Below, piece by piece: positions 27,746 to 37,457 of a DNA stretch of 64,000 bases. The position numbers and the translations under genes were made by a program. Source of the DNA: Spongiibacter thalassae (GTDB taxonomy: Bacteria > Pseudomonadota > Gammaproteobacteria > Pseudomonadales > Spongiibacteraceae); the NCBI RefSeq assembly GCF_012272835.1, contig NZ_JAAWWK010000005.1:270125-334124 (forward strand), written 5' to 3'. Numbering within the stretch: position 1 is the first letter of the stretch; every line of letters starts with the position of its first letter. Below the pieces are notes generated by a model, which saw nothing but the letters and a program-made list of their open reading frames with translations, was not told where the DNA came from and did no database searches.

Positions 27746-29116
27746 ATGAGCAGTTGGCTAGTTGATAAAAAAAGAAGACAATTCCTGAAATATGCGTTAA
27801 CCGGCGTGGGGGCTGGAGTGACGGCACCATTGTGGTCGACTCTGGCTTCAAGCGGCAGTATAAAAGCGGCCTATCCCGACGATCTTTTATCCATTGACGA
27901 GTACAGCCGGGGTGGCATTTCGACGGGCGAATATATCACGGCTGACAATGTCGATTTGGTAAAGGATTTGCTGGAGCCAGCGAAATACCACCATGTCAAA
28001 AACATGGGAAGGCGTCTGAAAGTGTTGCCCACCACAATGGACTGGATGAAACTGGGCCCATGGGAATATCTGGAAGCAACGCTGTCCAATCAGGGCAAAG
28101 CGCGGTTTGACAAAACCGGTAATGTAGTAAATGGCGATGGCAAACCGTGGATTGGCGGCCATCCGTTTCCGGGTTCTACGAATGCGCTGGAGTTATTTGC
28201 CGGATTAACCCTCTCCTGGGGGCGGCACGATGCCAGTTTATACGCGATGAAAGAGTTTGATGTCAGCCGCGATGGCATCGTCGATTACGAGTATGATCTG
28301 GTGTGGGCGGAGTTGTCACCGGTTGGCAGATTATCTCTTGAGCCAAATCCTTACTGGCCAGGCCATGAAGAAAACCTGCGTTACAATACGGTTGTATACC
28401 TGTCACCAGAGTCTGAGCGCGGTGCCAGCTATTTGAACATCTGGCCCTACGACCAAAACCAATTTCCCGTGTTGTACGGATATGTCCCCACATTCAGGCG
28501 CATTCGCCAGTTTCCGACCAATCAGCGGTTTGAACCCTTGGTGCCAGGGTCGGCTCTTTATCTCTCCGACGCCTGGGCTGCGGGTGACCCCCTTTTAACT
28601 TGGGGGAACTATAAAGTCATTGGCCGCCAGCCTCTACTTGCCGGTGTGTCGGGGGGGTGGAACAGCGGGCATGAAAATTGGGAGCACAGCGTTCACGGTG
28701 GTCAGGAAGGCGAAACCTTTTTCGATAGTGTCGTTGAAATGGTCCCTGAAACCATTGTCTGCGAAGCAGAGCCTGTTGGATTTGCCCGAGCACCTGTCAG
28801 TAAGAAACGCGTATGGTTTGATGTGCGCAACGGGATGCCGGTAGCGATGGTCACCTACGATCGCAAAGGTAAACCTTTTCGTTCTTTCGACGGTTGCTAC
28901 AGTATTTACGATAACGGCGATAATAAGATCATGGATGGGCAACATCCCTACTGGTCATGGACCTATCTCCACGCATACGAGTTTCAGTCGGGCAGGATGA
29001 CTCGTATCGAGCAGGTGAGAGAACTTAATGGGGGGCACTACAGCCGCGCCAACGACGACTCAATTTATGACGAATACTTGACCCATGCCGCTATTCAACG
29101 GCTCGGTCGGGCATGA
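27746..29116 (+). CDS. DUF1329 protein with twin-arginine signal (second copy)
   Basis: A 456-residue paralogue of the first DUF1329 protein. The N-terminus KKRRQFLKYALTGVGAGVTA is a Tat-like signal with Lys before the Arg pair. Shared elements include FRRIRQFPTNQRFEPL, DAWAAGDPLLTWGN and EPVGFARAPVSKK. AGGGGA precedes ATG 27746. Two different DUF1329 proteins in one cassette suggest distinct ligands or a relay. About 260 bases without a gene follow, containing an AT-rich likely promoter for the oxidoreductase. Confidence 0.88.
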   Translation: MSSWLVDKKRRQFLKYALTGVGAGVTAPLWSTLASSGSIKAAYPDDLLSIDEYSRGGISTGEYITADNVDLVKDLLEPAKYHHVKNMGRRLKVLPTTMDWMKLGPWEYLEATLSNQGKARFDKTGNVVNGDGKPWIGGHPFPGSTNALELFAGLTLSWGRHDASLYAMKEFDVSRDGIVDYEYDLVWAELSPVGRLSLEPNPYWPGHEENLRYNTVVYLSPESERGASYLNIWPYDQNQFPVLYGYVPTFRRIRQFPTNQRFEPLVPGSALYLSDAWAAGDPLLTWGNYKVIGRQPLLAGVSGGWNSGHENWEHSVHGGQEGETFFDSVVEMVPETIVCEAEPVGFARAPVSKKRVWFDVRNGMPVAMVTYDRKGKPFRSFDGCYSIYDNGDNKIMDGQHPYWSWTYLHAYEFQSGRMTRIEQVRELNGGHYSRANDDSIYDEYLTHAAIQRLGRA

Positions 29117-29378
29117 GTTAGCCGCGGGCGATACAACGACCACCCCTGCCATCGCCCCAAAAAGGGTGCAATGGGTGCCAGATTCGCTTAAATTGCGGCT
29201 ATCGGCAAAATATTGCACGTAACGTCAGCTATGTTGCACCTGTAATCAGCTATTGTGGCCTGGTTCGCGACAAACTATCACTACAGATTGCAGCGGTGCA
29301 GACATTTTCAACGTGAAAGTTGTGCGTCGCAATGGTGTGTCGACATCACAATAACGAACTGTTTTTGAGGAAAATTAA

Positions 29379-30782
29379 ATGGCCCAGGTGTTAGAAGCAG
29401 ATTATCTCGTGATTGGTGCGGGTGGTATGGGGATGGCATTTGCCGATGAAATTCTCAGCCATAGCGATGCCAGTATTATTATGGTTGATAAGAATTTTCG
29501 ACCTGGGGGGCACTGGAACTACGTCTATCCGTTCTGCCGCTTGCATCAGACATCGACGTGCTATGGAGTGAACTCGACAGAGCTGGGTGGTGACCGCCGC
29601 GACGAATTTGGGCTGAATAAAGGGTGCTACGAGCTCGCGAGCGGCAGCGAGGTCGTTGCATACTTTGATAACGTGATGCGCCGGCGCTTTATTCCTTCAG
29701 GTCGAGTACAGTTTTTGCCGATGTGTGAGTACGACAAGGCAACAGGCAAGGCTCGCAACACTGTTAGCGGGGAAGAATACGAGTTTCGTGCAAAGAAAAT
29801 TGTCGATTCAACGTATCTCAATGTGACTGTTCCTTCTCAGCGCCCGCCAACCTTTGATGTAGCGGAAGGTGTCAAAGCCGTAGCGGTCAATGATTTGCCA
29901 CGGGTGGCGCCTCATTACGACAACTTTGTTATTGTGGGTTCCGGTAAAACCGGTATGGACGCTGTGTTGTTTTTGCTGGTGAACGGCATCGACCCCGACC
30001 AGATCACCTGGATTATGCCTGCGGATGCATGGATGTTCGATCGTTTCACTGTGGACCCCGGTCGCAAGTTTAGTGACCCGGTAACCCAATATGCGATCGG
30101 CATTTTCGAATGCGCGCTGGAGGCTGAAAACTATCGCGATTTCTATGATCGGCTGGCAGGACGAGAGCTAATCAAGCAGCTCGATCCCGCTCATAAACCG
30201 ACGCGTTGGCGCTGTGCTACGTTCACCGAGCTTGAGTTGGAGCAGCTTCGCCGTGTTAAAAACATAGTCAGAAAAGGATATCTGGAAGCGGTAACCAGCA
30301 GCGAAATGACCTTGTCTCAGGGTAACGTAGCCGCGCCGCACAATGCCGTTTACGTGGACTGTGCAGCGGATGGTCTGCCCAAAGTAACGGATACCAAAGT
30401 GTTTGATGGCAATACCATCACCCTGCAAACCATTCGTATGTGTCAGCAGGTATACAGTGCAGGCTTTATCGGCAATGTCGAGTGTAACGTCAATGCAGAT
30501 GAAGATCGTAAGAATGAGCTATGCCACCCAGTGCCTCTGCCTTATCTGGAAATCGACTATTTGCGCTGTGCATTGCAGAACAGTAAGAATATGGCTGTGT
30601 GGTTGACTGAGCCCGCAGTGGTGAAATGGATTAATGAGTCCAGAACCGATCTGTTTAGTCCGCTGCTCGACTTCGAAGACCCCGAGGTCGCCCAACAGAT
30701 ACAGGCAATGGGTGAATTAATTCAGCAGGCTATCCCTAAAATGGAAGCATTGCTGAAAGAGGGAATGGAACAGTCAGCCTAG
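29379..30782 (+). CDS. FAD/NAD(P)-binding oxidoreductase, possible monooxygenase
   Basis: A 467-residue flavoprotein-like oxidoreductase. The N-terminal ADYLVIGAGGMGMAFADEIL is an FAD-binding Rossmann motif, followed by an acidic beta-2 end (MVDKNFRPGGHW); a second dinucleotide motif VIVGSGKTGMDAVLFLL appears near residue 185. This arrangement resembles flavin-containing or Baeyer-Villiger-like monooxygenases, but no full FxGxxxHxxxW/P fingerprint is seen. Substrate is unknown. GAGGAAAATTAA precedes the ATG. It is not StyA-like. It is followed by a terminator and paaY. Confidence 0.75.
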   Translation: MAQVLEADYLVIGAGGMGMAFADEILSHSDASIIMVDKNFRPGGHWNYVYPFCRLHQTSTCYGVNSTELGGDRRDEFGLNKGCYELASGSEVVAYFDNVMRRRFIPSGRVQFLPMCEYDKATGKARNTVSGEEYEFRAKKIVDSTYLNVTVPSQRPPTFDVAEGVKAVAVNDLPRVAPHYDNFVIVGSGKTGMDAVLFLLVNGIDPDQITWIMPADAWMFDRFTVDPGRKFSDPVTQYAIGIFECALEAENYRDFYDRLAGRELIKQLDPAHKPTRWRCATFTELELEQLRRVKNIVRKGYLEAVTSSEMTLSQGNVAAPHNAVYVDCAADGLPKVTDTKVFDGNTITLQTIRMCQQVYSAGFIGNVECNVNADEDRKNELCHPVPLPYLEIDYLRCALQNSKNMAVWLTEPAVVKWINESRTDLFSPLLDFEDPEVAQQIQAMGELIQQAIPKMEALLKEGMEQSA

Positions 30783-30814
30783 TTTTTAAATTGACCGCCC
30801 AGGTTTAATTTTTG

Positions 30815-30836
30815 CGCCCCATTGAGGGCGTTTTTT
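30815..30836 (+). terminator. Rho-independent terminator before paaY
   Basis: A 5-bp stem CGCCC (30815-30819) and GGGCG (30826-30830) with a 6-base loop, followed by six T. It ends the oxidoreductase transcript. Confidence 0.75.
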
Positions 30837-30876
30837 GTCTCTGCCCACCCGTAAATGATGATTTGGAGGCCAGTCG

Positions 30877-31482
30877 ATGTCACGTGTCTATGAAATTGAT
30901 GGGGTCAGGCCGGTGGTGCATCCCACTAGCTTTGTACACCCGGATGCTATTTTAATTGGTGATGTCATTATTGGTGCCCACTGTTATATCGGTCCAGCGG
31001 CGTGTCTGCGAGGCGATTTTGGTACCATCGAAATCGGCAATGGGGCCAATGTACAGGACACTTGTGTCATTCACTCCTTCCCGGGAAAAATTGTTACCGT
31101 GGCCGATTATGGTCATATCGGCCACGGAGCTGTGCTACATGGCTGTACTATTGAAAGGAATGCCCTAGTCGGCATGAATGCGGTGGTTATGGATGGCGCG
31201 GTAATCGGTGAAAGTGCAATCGTTGCAGCGTGTTCATTCGTCAAGGCAGATTTTGTCTTACCCAGCCAAAGTTTAGCGGCGGGTTCTCCTGCAAAAGTGA
31301 TGCGCGCGTTAACAGAGCAGGAAGTCAATTGGAAAACCAGTGGGACAGAAGAGTACGTTGCGTTGGCAATGCGCAGTGCGGCTTCTATGAAAGCGGTCGA
31401 GCCACTAACTGAAAAGGAATGCCATCGTCCAGCTCTAAAGGTGGCGGCGGCTCACCAACCACTTAGTGGGCGATATCGATAA
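30877..31482 (+). CDS. paaY: PaaY, hexapeptide-repeat thioesterase of the phenylacetate pathway
   Basis: A 201-residue left-handed beta-helix protein of the gamma-carbonic-anhydrase superfamily. Hexapeptide repeats run from about residue 15 to 145 (for example GDVIIGAHCYIGPAACLRG, NALVGMNAVVMDGAVIG); metal-type histidines are in VIHSFPG and GHIGHGAVLHG. PaaY is described as a thioesterase that protects the phenylacetyl-CoA pathway against inhibitory CoA esters. GGAGG precedes the start. It is the last phenylacetate gene before the mobile-element region. Confidence 0.92.
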   Translation: MSRVYEIDGVRPVVHPTSFVHPDAILIGDVIIGAHCYIGPAACLRGDFGTIEIGNGANVQDTCVIHSFPGKIVTVADYGHIGHGAVLHGCTIERNALVGMNAVVMDGAVIGESAIVAACSFVKADFVLPSQSLAAGSPAKVMRALTEQEVNWKTSGTEEYVALAMRSAASMKAVEPLTEKECHRPALKVAAAHQPLSGRYR

Positions 31483-31568
31483 AGCGGAAAATCAGATAGA
31501 TCAGCGTGGCCACTCCTTGACGCTTGTATGAATGAAGAAGAGTCTTGAATAGTAGAATAAGTACACAT

Positions 31569-31796
31569 TTATCCATAATTTTTTGACATGAAATGCAGAA
31601 GGCTCGGCGCTTGCGTATTTTTGCCTACCGTGAACACTGAATTTTCCCTAACTGGACCAGCGGGGGCATTTGAACGAAAACCTACGGTTTTGAATCCCTC
31701 GACCACATCGTAACGGTAGGTTTCTGTCCAATGGCCTCTATCCACATAATTTGAGATCCGGCCGGTAAAACATCCAGATTTAGCCAATTTAAGCAT
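31569..31796 (-). CDS. small hypothetical protein or gene remnant
   Basis: An open frame of 75 codons with no recognisable domain; the composition (TETYRYDVVEGFKTVGF) is protein-like but there is no ribosome binding site before the ATG at 31796. It lies at the left edge of the mobile region and may be a fragment. The surrounding 31483-31881 DNA shows nothing else. Confidence 0.3.
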   Translation of the reverse strand: MLKLAKSGCFTGRISNYVDRGHWTETYRYDVVEGFKTVGFRSNAPAGPVRENSVFTVGKNTQAPSLLHFMSKNYG

Positions 31797-31881
31797 ATCT
31801 ATCTGATATTATTGAAGTTATCAAAACTTACGCGCAATTACGCATGATTTGCGTAATCAGGAATACAGCCAGCTCTTACTA

Positions 31882-32214
31882 TCACAGCGAGTCCTGTAGT
31901 TGCTTGAACTGACCTTGGATCATCGCCTTTTCCTGAAGTATTACCTTGTTCTCGTCAGTCAGAAATGCAATCTTGTCCTTGCAGGTCTTTAGTTCGGCTT
32001 TGGTGGTCTCCAATACTTGAGATAACACAGCCAATTCCTTGCTGATATCTGCTTTCTGAATGGTCATCACTGCCATGTTTTCCGCCAATTGTTCATTTTT
32101 ATGCTGGAAATCCCGATACTTCGTCACGGCATCTTCAAAATCGCGTTTCAGATCCTGGACATCTTCTATCTTTCCATTTAGGGGGCCTAGGGATTTTGCC
32201 TCCAAATACTGCAA
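31882..32214 (-). CDS. coiled-coil protein fragment downstream of tnpA
   Basis: A 110-residue frame with strong heptad character throughout (IEDVQDLKRDFEDAVTKYRD, ELAVLSQVLETTKAELKTCK). The first possible start is a TTG at 32214. The same frame is open back to the tnpA stop, so a separate start is not obvious; it may be the 3' part of a KfrA/TnpT-like coiled-coil gene cut by transposition, or a transposon accessory protein. The identity is uncertain. Confidence 0.45.
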   Translation of the reverse strand: MQYLEAKSLGPLNGKIEDVQDLKRDFEDAVTKYRDFQHKNEQLAENMAVMTIQKADISKELAVLSQVLETTKAELKTCKDKIAFLTDENKVILQEKAMIQGQFKQLQDSL

Positions 32215-32235
32215 AAGCCTCTGAAGCCCGCGTGT

Positions 32236-34665
32236 TTACTGGCCTGTAGGGAGGCATTGGCTTTCACTTTTCGGCCGATAGCCCTCAATCGGTGCCATTA
32301 ACTCATCCAGTTTCGGTAGTTCTCCCGTCGGCGCGAACGTATACGTACCCCGGAAGTTGATATTCTCCCACGCGACAGGTGATGCGCCCTTTACGGTTTC
32401 CATGTATTTTTCGCTGCCCTGCTCCTCGAAGCTATCCAGCAGGTTGCTGAGTACTTTCGAGTTGAAGTAGATAATGGCATTTGCTACCAACCGGGCGCTT
32501 TCGTTCCAGATTTGTATCTCCTCGTCGCTATTTCCCCGGAACCGGTCGCTGTTCACGTTGCTGATTGCCCGGCGCAACTGGTGATAAGCTTCTCCCCGAT
32601 TCAAGGCTCGTTGCACGTGGTTTCTAAGGCTGGCGTCATCGATGTAATCCAGTAGATATTGGGCCTTCAATAGTCGGTTATATTCAGTCAGCGCTTTCAG
32701 TAGAGGGTGGTTTTGCTTGTAGCCTGAGAGTTTCCGGACCAATGTGGCTTGGGTGGTTTGCCGCTGAGCCAGTGAGACGGCAATTCGCTGGATGGTGTCC
32801 CAGTACTCCATAATGCTCTGCATGTTAATCGGTTTACGCAACGCGAGTTTCACGCGCTGATCCTCGTCTTCGGAGATATCGAACATCTCATTGATGACCC
32901 TGCCTACCTGGGCATATCGGGGGGCGAACCGGTATCCAAACAGATCGAGCAAGGCAAAATTTACATGGTTTACCCCGTGGGTATCCGTGGAGAGTGTATC
33001 TGGAATGATCTCAGTACTGTTGTTCATCAGAAGATCAAAGATGTAATGGGATTCATGTTCGTTAGCGCCGATCACCCGGGCATTGATTGCCATATGATTG
33101 GCGTTCAGGCTGATAGCCGAGACCCCTTTGCTGGTGCCGAAGTATTTTGAGGAATACCGGGTACGGAATGTCTCGCGCTTAGCTTCGAACTTTTGGCCAT
33201 CGGCGCTGGCATGCAGGTTGTCATCCTGGATATTGTAGTGATTAAAAATGCTCAGTCGCGTAGTGGCGTTGTTGATGCGGTCATTTGCGGCATTTAATGT
33301 TTCCAGCCGAAGGTAGTTCGCCTGGATCGTGCTCAGCTGATCGTAGGTGCGGTCGGAGATCTGGGCGATACCATAGATGCCCTGGTTTGTGGCATTGGCG
33401 ATCAGGATCGCCAACAGGTCCACTTCATACTGGCGGCTTTTGGAGGTCATGCCCAGCACATGCTCGAAGTCGTCAATAAATCCGGTATCCTGATCCACCA
33501 CGCGCAAGACATCGGCGACTCCGATAGCCCTCATTTGCTGGAAGAACGGATTGTTCACCAGATGTTTTTTGCCGGCAGCAGGTAAACGCCAAAGGTGTTT
33601 ACCGCCCTTCGGGCGCAGAATGATATCCCTGTTGTCCAGGCGTTCCAGGTAGTCACTGACCTCGTGTAGCCGAGTGGCCAACTGATCCGTCATGCGCGGG
33701 ATCAGTTGCTTTGGATCCTCAGTAATTTTGGGCTGCTTCGTACCCTCGACCAAGGCCTGCTTCTGATTTTTCCAAGTCTGTGGTTTTACCAGATCGTCGT
33801 CCAGTGCACGATACCGTATGACTTCTGGCAGCACTAACTGGCCGTTTAGGCGGCTGGGAATCTGCAAATACAAGAACCATTCATATCTAGCCTTGTCTAT
33901 GCCGCCGTCAGATTTCAACAAGAGTGGTCGCGTGGCTTTGGGTGGAAGACGCCTGTCAATACTGACATCCCCGAGCATATTGCCGGCTGCCAGCTCCTGT
34001 CGAGCTTGACTCAAGACCGCTGCCAACCGTTGTGTTTTATCGGTGCCATCAATGCGAAGACAACAAAAGAGTGATCGTAACAGGCCGGTTCTCAACGTAG
34101 ATTCTGTATCCAGGTGTTGCCAGAACGCCTCATCCGCCGACTGCTTCTGATTGCCGAGATACCGGCAGACGGAGCTCAGCTCACTGGCATTGAGAACCTG
34201 GAATGCTTGTTTCTGTACAGAGTGGAATGACGTATTGGGATCGATACGATCATCAACGAACAGACGCAAGATTTCCGCAGCTTTACTCACATTGGTAGCC
34301 GCCTTTTGCCAATCCCGATAAACTCGGTCCTGCGCCAGCTGATGCGCTCGTTGCTTGACCTGTCGAACGTGATGAATGAACCCTTCGGCCATCCGTTCCA
34401 GCCCCTCTTGGTATCGAAACTGTAGGTAGCAAAGCAGATATAGGCACTGATTCTCAGGCGACTGACGTTTTATTTTGGCGCCGTAATAGTGAATCCGTTC
34501 GGCATAGTGCTGCTGATTTTTTTGAGACAGAGAAAGCGAGTCGAGGACAGCGGTCACCTCTGCCATCAGCGGTTGAATGTGGTGATACACTGCAAGTTCT
34601 TTCTGCAACTCGGTACCGGTGAAATTGCGCGCGCTGCCGCGCAATTGTGTTAACGTAAGCTGGTC
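32236..34665 (-). pseudogene. tnpA: Tn3-family transposase tnpA, 5' end missing
   Basis: About 800 residues of a Tn3-family DDE transposase, normally near 1000. The catalytic region is intact: HASADGQKFEAKRETFRTRY (first Asp), LSTDTHGVNHVNFALLDLFG (second Asp) and IWNESARLVANAIIYFNSK (Glu). The frame runs straight into the IS21 element at 34666 and no N-terminal coding sequence resumes on the other side, so roughly the first 190 residues are gone. No resolvase or typical Tn3 terminal repeat was found nearby, so this is a dead remnant. Confidence 0.88.
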
Positions 34666-34731
34666 TGTTTAGCGTCAACTATCTTGTCCGGTCGGCGACA
34701 ACTATGATGGCCGGTTGGGTGGTTCAGTTTT

Positions 34732-35481
34732 CTACTGGCCTTGTACCTTTTTCACGTGCTGCTGCTTCCGGTAACTCTCTCCCTCAAATTCGATAATTGT
34801 CGCATGATGGATAAGCCGATCAATCGCTGCCACCGTCATGATGCTGTCGGGAAAGATTTGATCCCATTCGCTGAACGGCTGATTGGCGGTAATGATGAGG
34901 CTGCCACTTTCGTAGCGGTGCGCGATAAACTCAAAGAGCACATGCGTCTCCGCATCCGTTTTCTTCACATAGCCAATATCGTCGATGATGAGTACCCGAT
35001 ATTTATCCAGCCGGGTCATCGCCGTCATCAGATCCAAGTCGCGCTTGGCTTGCTGCAATAGCTGAACCAAGGCAATCGCTGGAAACAGCTTGCAGCGAAT
35101 ACCCTGTTCGACCAGGCGATGCCCCAGGGCGTTGGCAATGTGGGTTTTGCCGGTGCCGCTCGGGCCAAGGAGCAGAACATTGTCAGCGCGGTGTGCCCAG
35201 TCGATGTCCTGCTGTAGTTTGGCCAGCGAGGTTTGTTCGGCTTTGATCAGCTCGCTGTTTTCCAGGGTGGCAAAGGTTTTATTGGCGGCCAGACCGGCTT
35301 CACGCAACCACTTGTAGGTTCGTCTCTGATACCGGTCGGAGAGTTCGTATTCGCACAGGGCGGCCAGGTAGTCCGTGTGCGACCAGCCTTTCTCAACCGC
35401 GACATCCCACAACGACTGGTAGTGACGAACAAACGCGGGCAGCTTGAGCTCTTTGAGTAACAAGGCAACGGTATCGCTCAT
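34732..35481 (-). CDS. istB: IstB, IS21-family ATP-binding helper protein
   Basis: A 249-residue AAA+ ATPase with Walker A LLGPSGTGKTHIANALG and Walker B VLIIDDIGYV; it ends with a basic tail. It assists IstA in target capture for IS21 transposition. Its ATG overlaps the end of istA by 4 bases, the typical IS21 layout. This gene appears intact. Confidence 0.95.
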   Translation of the reverse strand: MSDTVALLLKELKLPAFVRHYQSLWDVAVEKGWSHTDYLAALCEYELSDRYQRRTYKWLREAGLAANKTFATLENSELIKAEQTSLAKLQQDIDWAHRADNVLLLGPSGTGKTHIANALGHRLVEQGIRCKLFPAIALVQLLQQAKRDLDLMTAMTRLDKYRVLIIDDIGYVKKTDAETHVLFEFIAHRYESGSLIITANQPFSEWDQIFPDSIMTVAAIDRLIHHATIIEFEGESYRKQQHVKKVQGQ

Positions 35482-37006
35482 GAGCAGCCCTCCGCCATAG
35501 CGGCTTCGCGTTGGCTCTCACCTTTGATCGAAGATAGCAATTCGTCGTAGCTGGCCAATGGGTGTTGGGCGGTCATCACCGAAGAAGTGATGGTCTGGCC
35601 TCTCAGGTAACGCGCCTGCATGTCCGTAATTGACGCGAAGTGACCCGCTCGGGCTGACGCCAACAAGTCTTGTCCTAACCCCTCTTCATCGTCGTACTCA
35701 AACGCCAGTCTCAGCACGGTCACGATCCACTTGCAGGCCTCACGAGCCTCGAGGTGTTGGTCGGCCAGATGCCAGAGTTCACGGTAATTGTCATCAGGCA
35801 GTAAATCATCTCGCAGCTGGGAATAGCGAAACGCCTGTGGCTTTGAGGCCAGCGAGCGAATAACGTGACGATAATTGACGCTGCGTGCCCGCTGCTCACC
35901 CGGCTTGGGATAGACACGCGGCAACGTCAGTGCCCGTTGTTGGCCAACGTACAGCGCCAATTGATCGTGGTGCAAACGCACCTGAACACGCTCGCCAATC
36001 AGTCGTGAGGGTACGGTATAGACCACACGCCTGATCTCGATGGTCGATGAGCGGGTGACTTTGACGTTGAACGTCCGGTAATCCGCCATCTCATCGCCAG
36101 ACAGGGGTTGCAGGGAGGCCTGTTCTTCTGCAAAGCGACTGCGAGTCCGACGGTTCAACTTCTCCACCACCTGATCGATCAATGCCTGATAGGCTTCAAC
36201 CGAATCAAAGTCAGCGTGGCCGCGCAGCTTCAGTTGCTGGGACAAACGCTGCTTAAGTGAGCCATTGGCGCACTCGACTACACCATTCTCATGGGATTGT
36301 CCGGGATTGTTGCGGGTGGGCTGCATGCCGTAGTGCTCGCACAACTTGGTGTAGTCGTCTGTCCAGACATTTTGCGTATTATTACGCGCAGCGCTCAGGC
36401 TGTCGGTGCGGTGTTCCAAAGGGCTGCCACCCGCTTGCTTCAGGGCGCGTTGCAGACCGCAGGCCAAAGCGGCATAGCTCTCACCCCCTTGCACCACGGT
36501 GACCGAACGCCAGCCACTGTAGGCCAGACGAAACTGATACAGCAGATGCGCGAAGGGTTGCGCCTGGATGGTGATCGGGCTGTCGGGGTGGGTGAAGTCG
36601 GAGAAACCTTGCTGTGATACCACTGCCTGCTGCCGGAACATCACCTCCCGGTCAGGGCCATGCAGGGCTTTCCATTGTTTAACACGCCGCTGCAGGGTAC
36701 GCAGGATGCGCTGATCATAAGTTCCGGGTAATGCTCTTCCAGATAGTCGAGCAAGGTGGTTCCCGTCAGTGACGGCTCTCGCTCCAGCAGTGGCACAAGC
36801 TCAGCGCTCCACACCGCTTCGAGCGGATCTTCACGAGTGCGCCAATCACGCTCCATTTTACTGCGGGCTCCCCCAGCTTGCTCTATGCGCCGCCCGGAGC
36901 GGACGGAAATACCTGCTTTGGCGGCGGCCACGTCCTGACTGGCGCCGGCTTTACGATGCTGCATATACAGATCCTCTTGTCGGTGGGTAATGTGTTGACC
37001 AGGCAC
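35478..37006 (-). pseudogene. istA: IstA transposase of IS21 with one-base frameshift
   Basis: The transposase is read in two frames. The N-terminal part starts at GTG 37006 (MPGQHITHRQEDLYMQ) with the helix-turn-helix AAAKAGISVRSGRRIEQ and ends out of frame after EEHYPE. The expected continuation, YDQRILRTLQRRVKQWKALH, lies in the next frame and leads to the second part (MFRQQAVVSQQGF...). Restoring one G at about 36726 (CCCGGAAC to CCCGGGAAC) rejoins them. The DDE core (DDYTKLCEHYG, NPGQSHENGVVE) is downstream of the shift, so the full transposase is not made unless by slippage. Confidence 0.88.
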
Positions 37007-37098
37007 TTGTGCTCCATGAAGGAAAACAAATGCCTATTGTCATACCCAACCGGCCAAGATAGTTGTCGCTAACAGGTCATCCTAATTGTCGCCGAACA

Positions 37099-37260
37099 CG
37101 TTTCTTTATCTATATAGTCCTTCAGATTGTTTTTTAATTTTCCATAAAATTCTTCATAATTTTCCTCACTGACAACAAAAGCCCCATGTTCATGTATTAC
37201 CCCGTGAAAAAAATATTCTAAATATAGCGAGGCCGAAATTTCAGCTCTCCTTGATGAGGA
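37099..37260 (-). pseudogene. truncated gene fragment cut by the IS21 element
   Basis: An open frame on the minus strand reads LYLEYFFHGVIHEHGAFVVS and then a Lys/Asn-rich tail, running into the IS right end at 37098. There is no start codon in frame before a TAG at 37261-37263. It is protein-like and AT-rich, unlike the IS, so it is probably the end of an older accessory gene. I do not recognise the family. The next 200 bases (37261-37457) show nothing else. Confidence 0.35.
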
Positions 37261-37457
37261 CTAAAATTTAGCACCCGGTTTTGATCTGGCAATTTAAGTA
37301 AGTTTTGAGCTGCGGCCAGATCAAACCTGATTTGTAGAAATTCAGTTCAGTTGTAAAATTCATCCTCAAACAACAATAATGACGACTGATGGTTCCTCTG
37401 CCGACTGGTTCAACACTTATTACACATAGATCAGCCCCAAAGTGCAAAAATACACCT

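Larger units (their letters stand above)
34666..37098 (-). mobile_element. IS21-family insertion sequence
   Basis: The element contains istA and istB and has ends with IS21-like internal repeats. The left end starts TGTTTAGCGTCAACTATC at 34666. On the right, the minus strand reads TGTTCGGCGACAATTAGG from 37098 and an inner copy TGTTAGCGACAACTATCTTG from 37074. The outer choice gives a gapless alignment of about 55 bases between both ends; the inner choice leaves a GGTC direct repeat outside both ends (34662-34665, 37075-37078). The true right end is therefore ambiguous. istA is frameshifted, so the copy is probably immobile by itself. Confidence 0.88.

Noticed and set aside
29379-30782. Styrene monooxygenase StyA identity for the FAD protein
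   Set aside because: The N-terminal motif and the second dinucleotide motif do not match the StyA pattern I recall, and no StyB-like reductase follows.
36641-36806. Programmed frameshift in istA
   Set aside because: IS21 istA is normally one frame; there is no slippery heptamer at the break, and one added G restores the known protein sequence.
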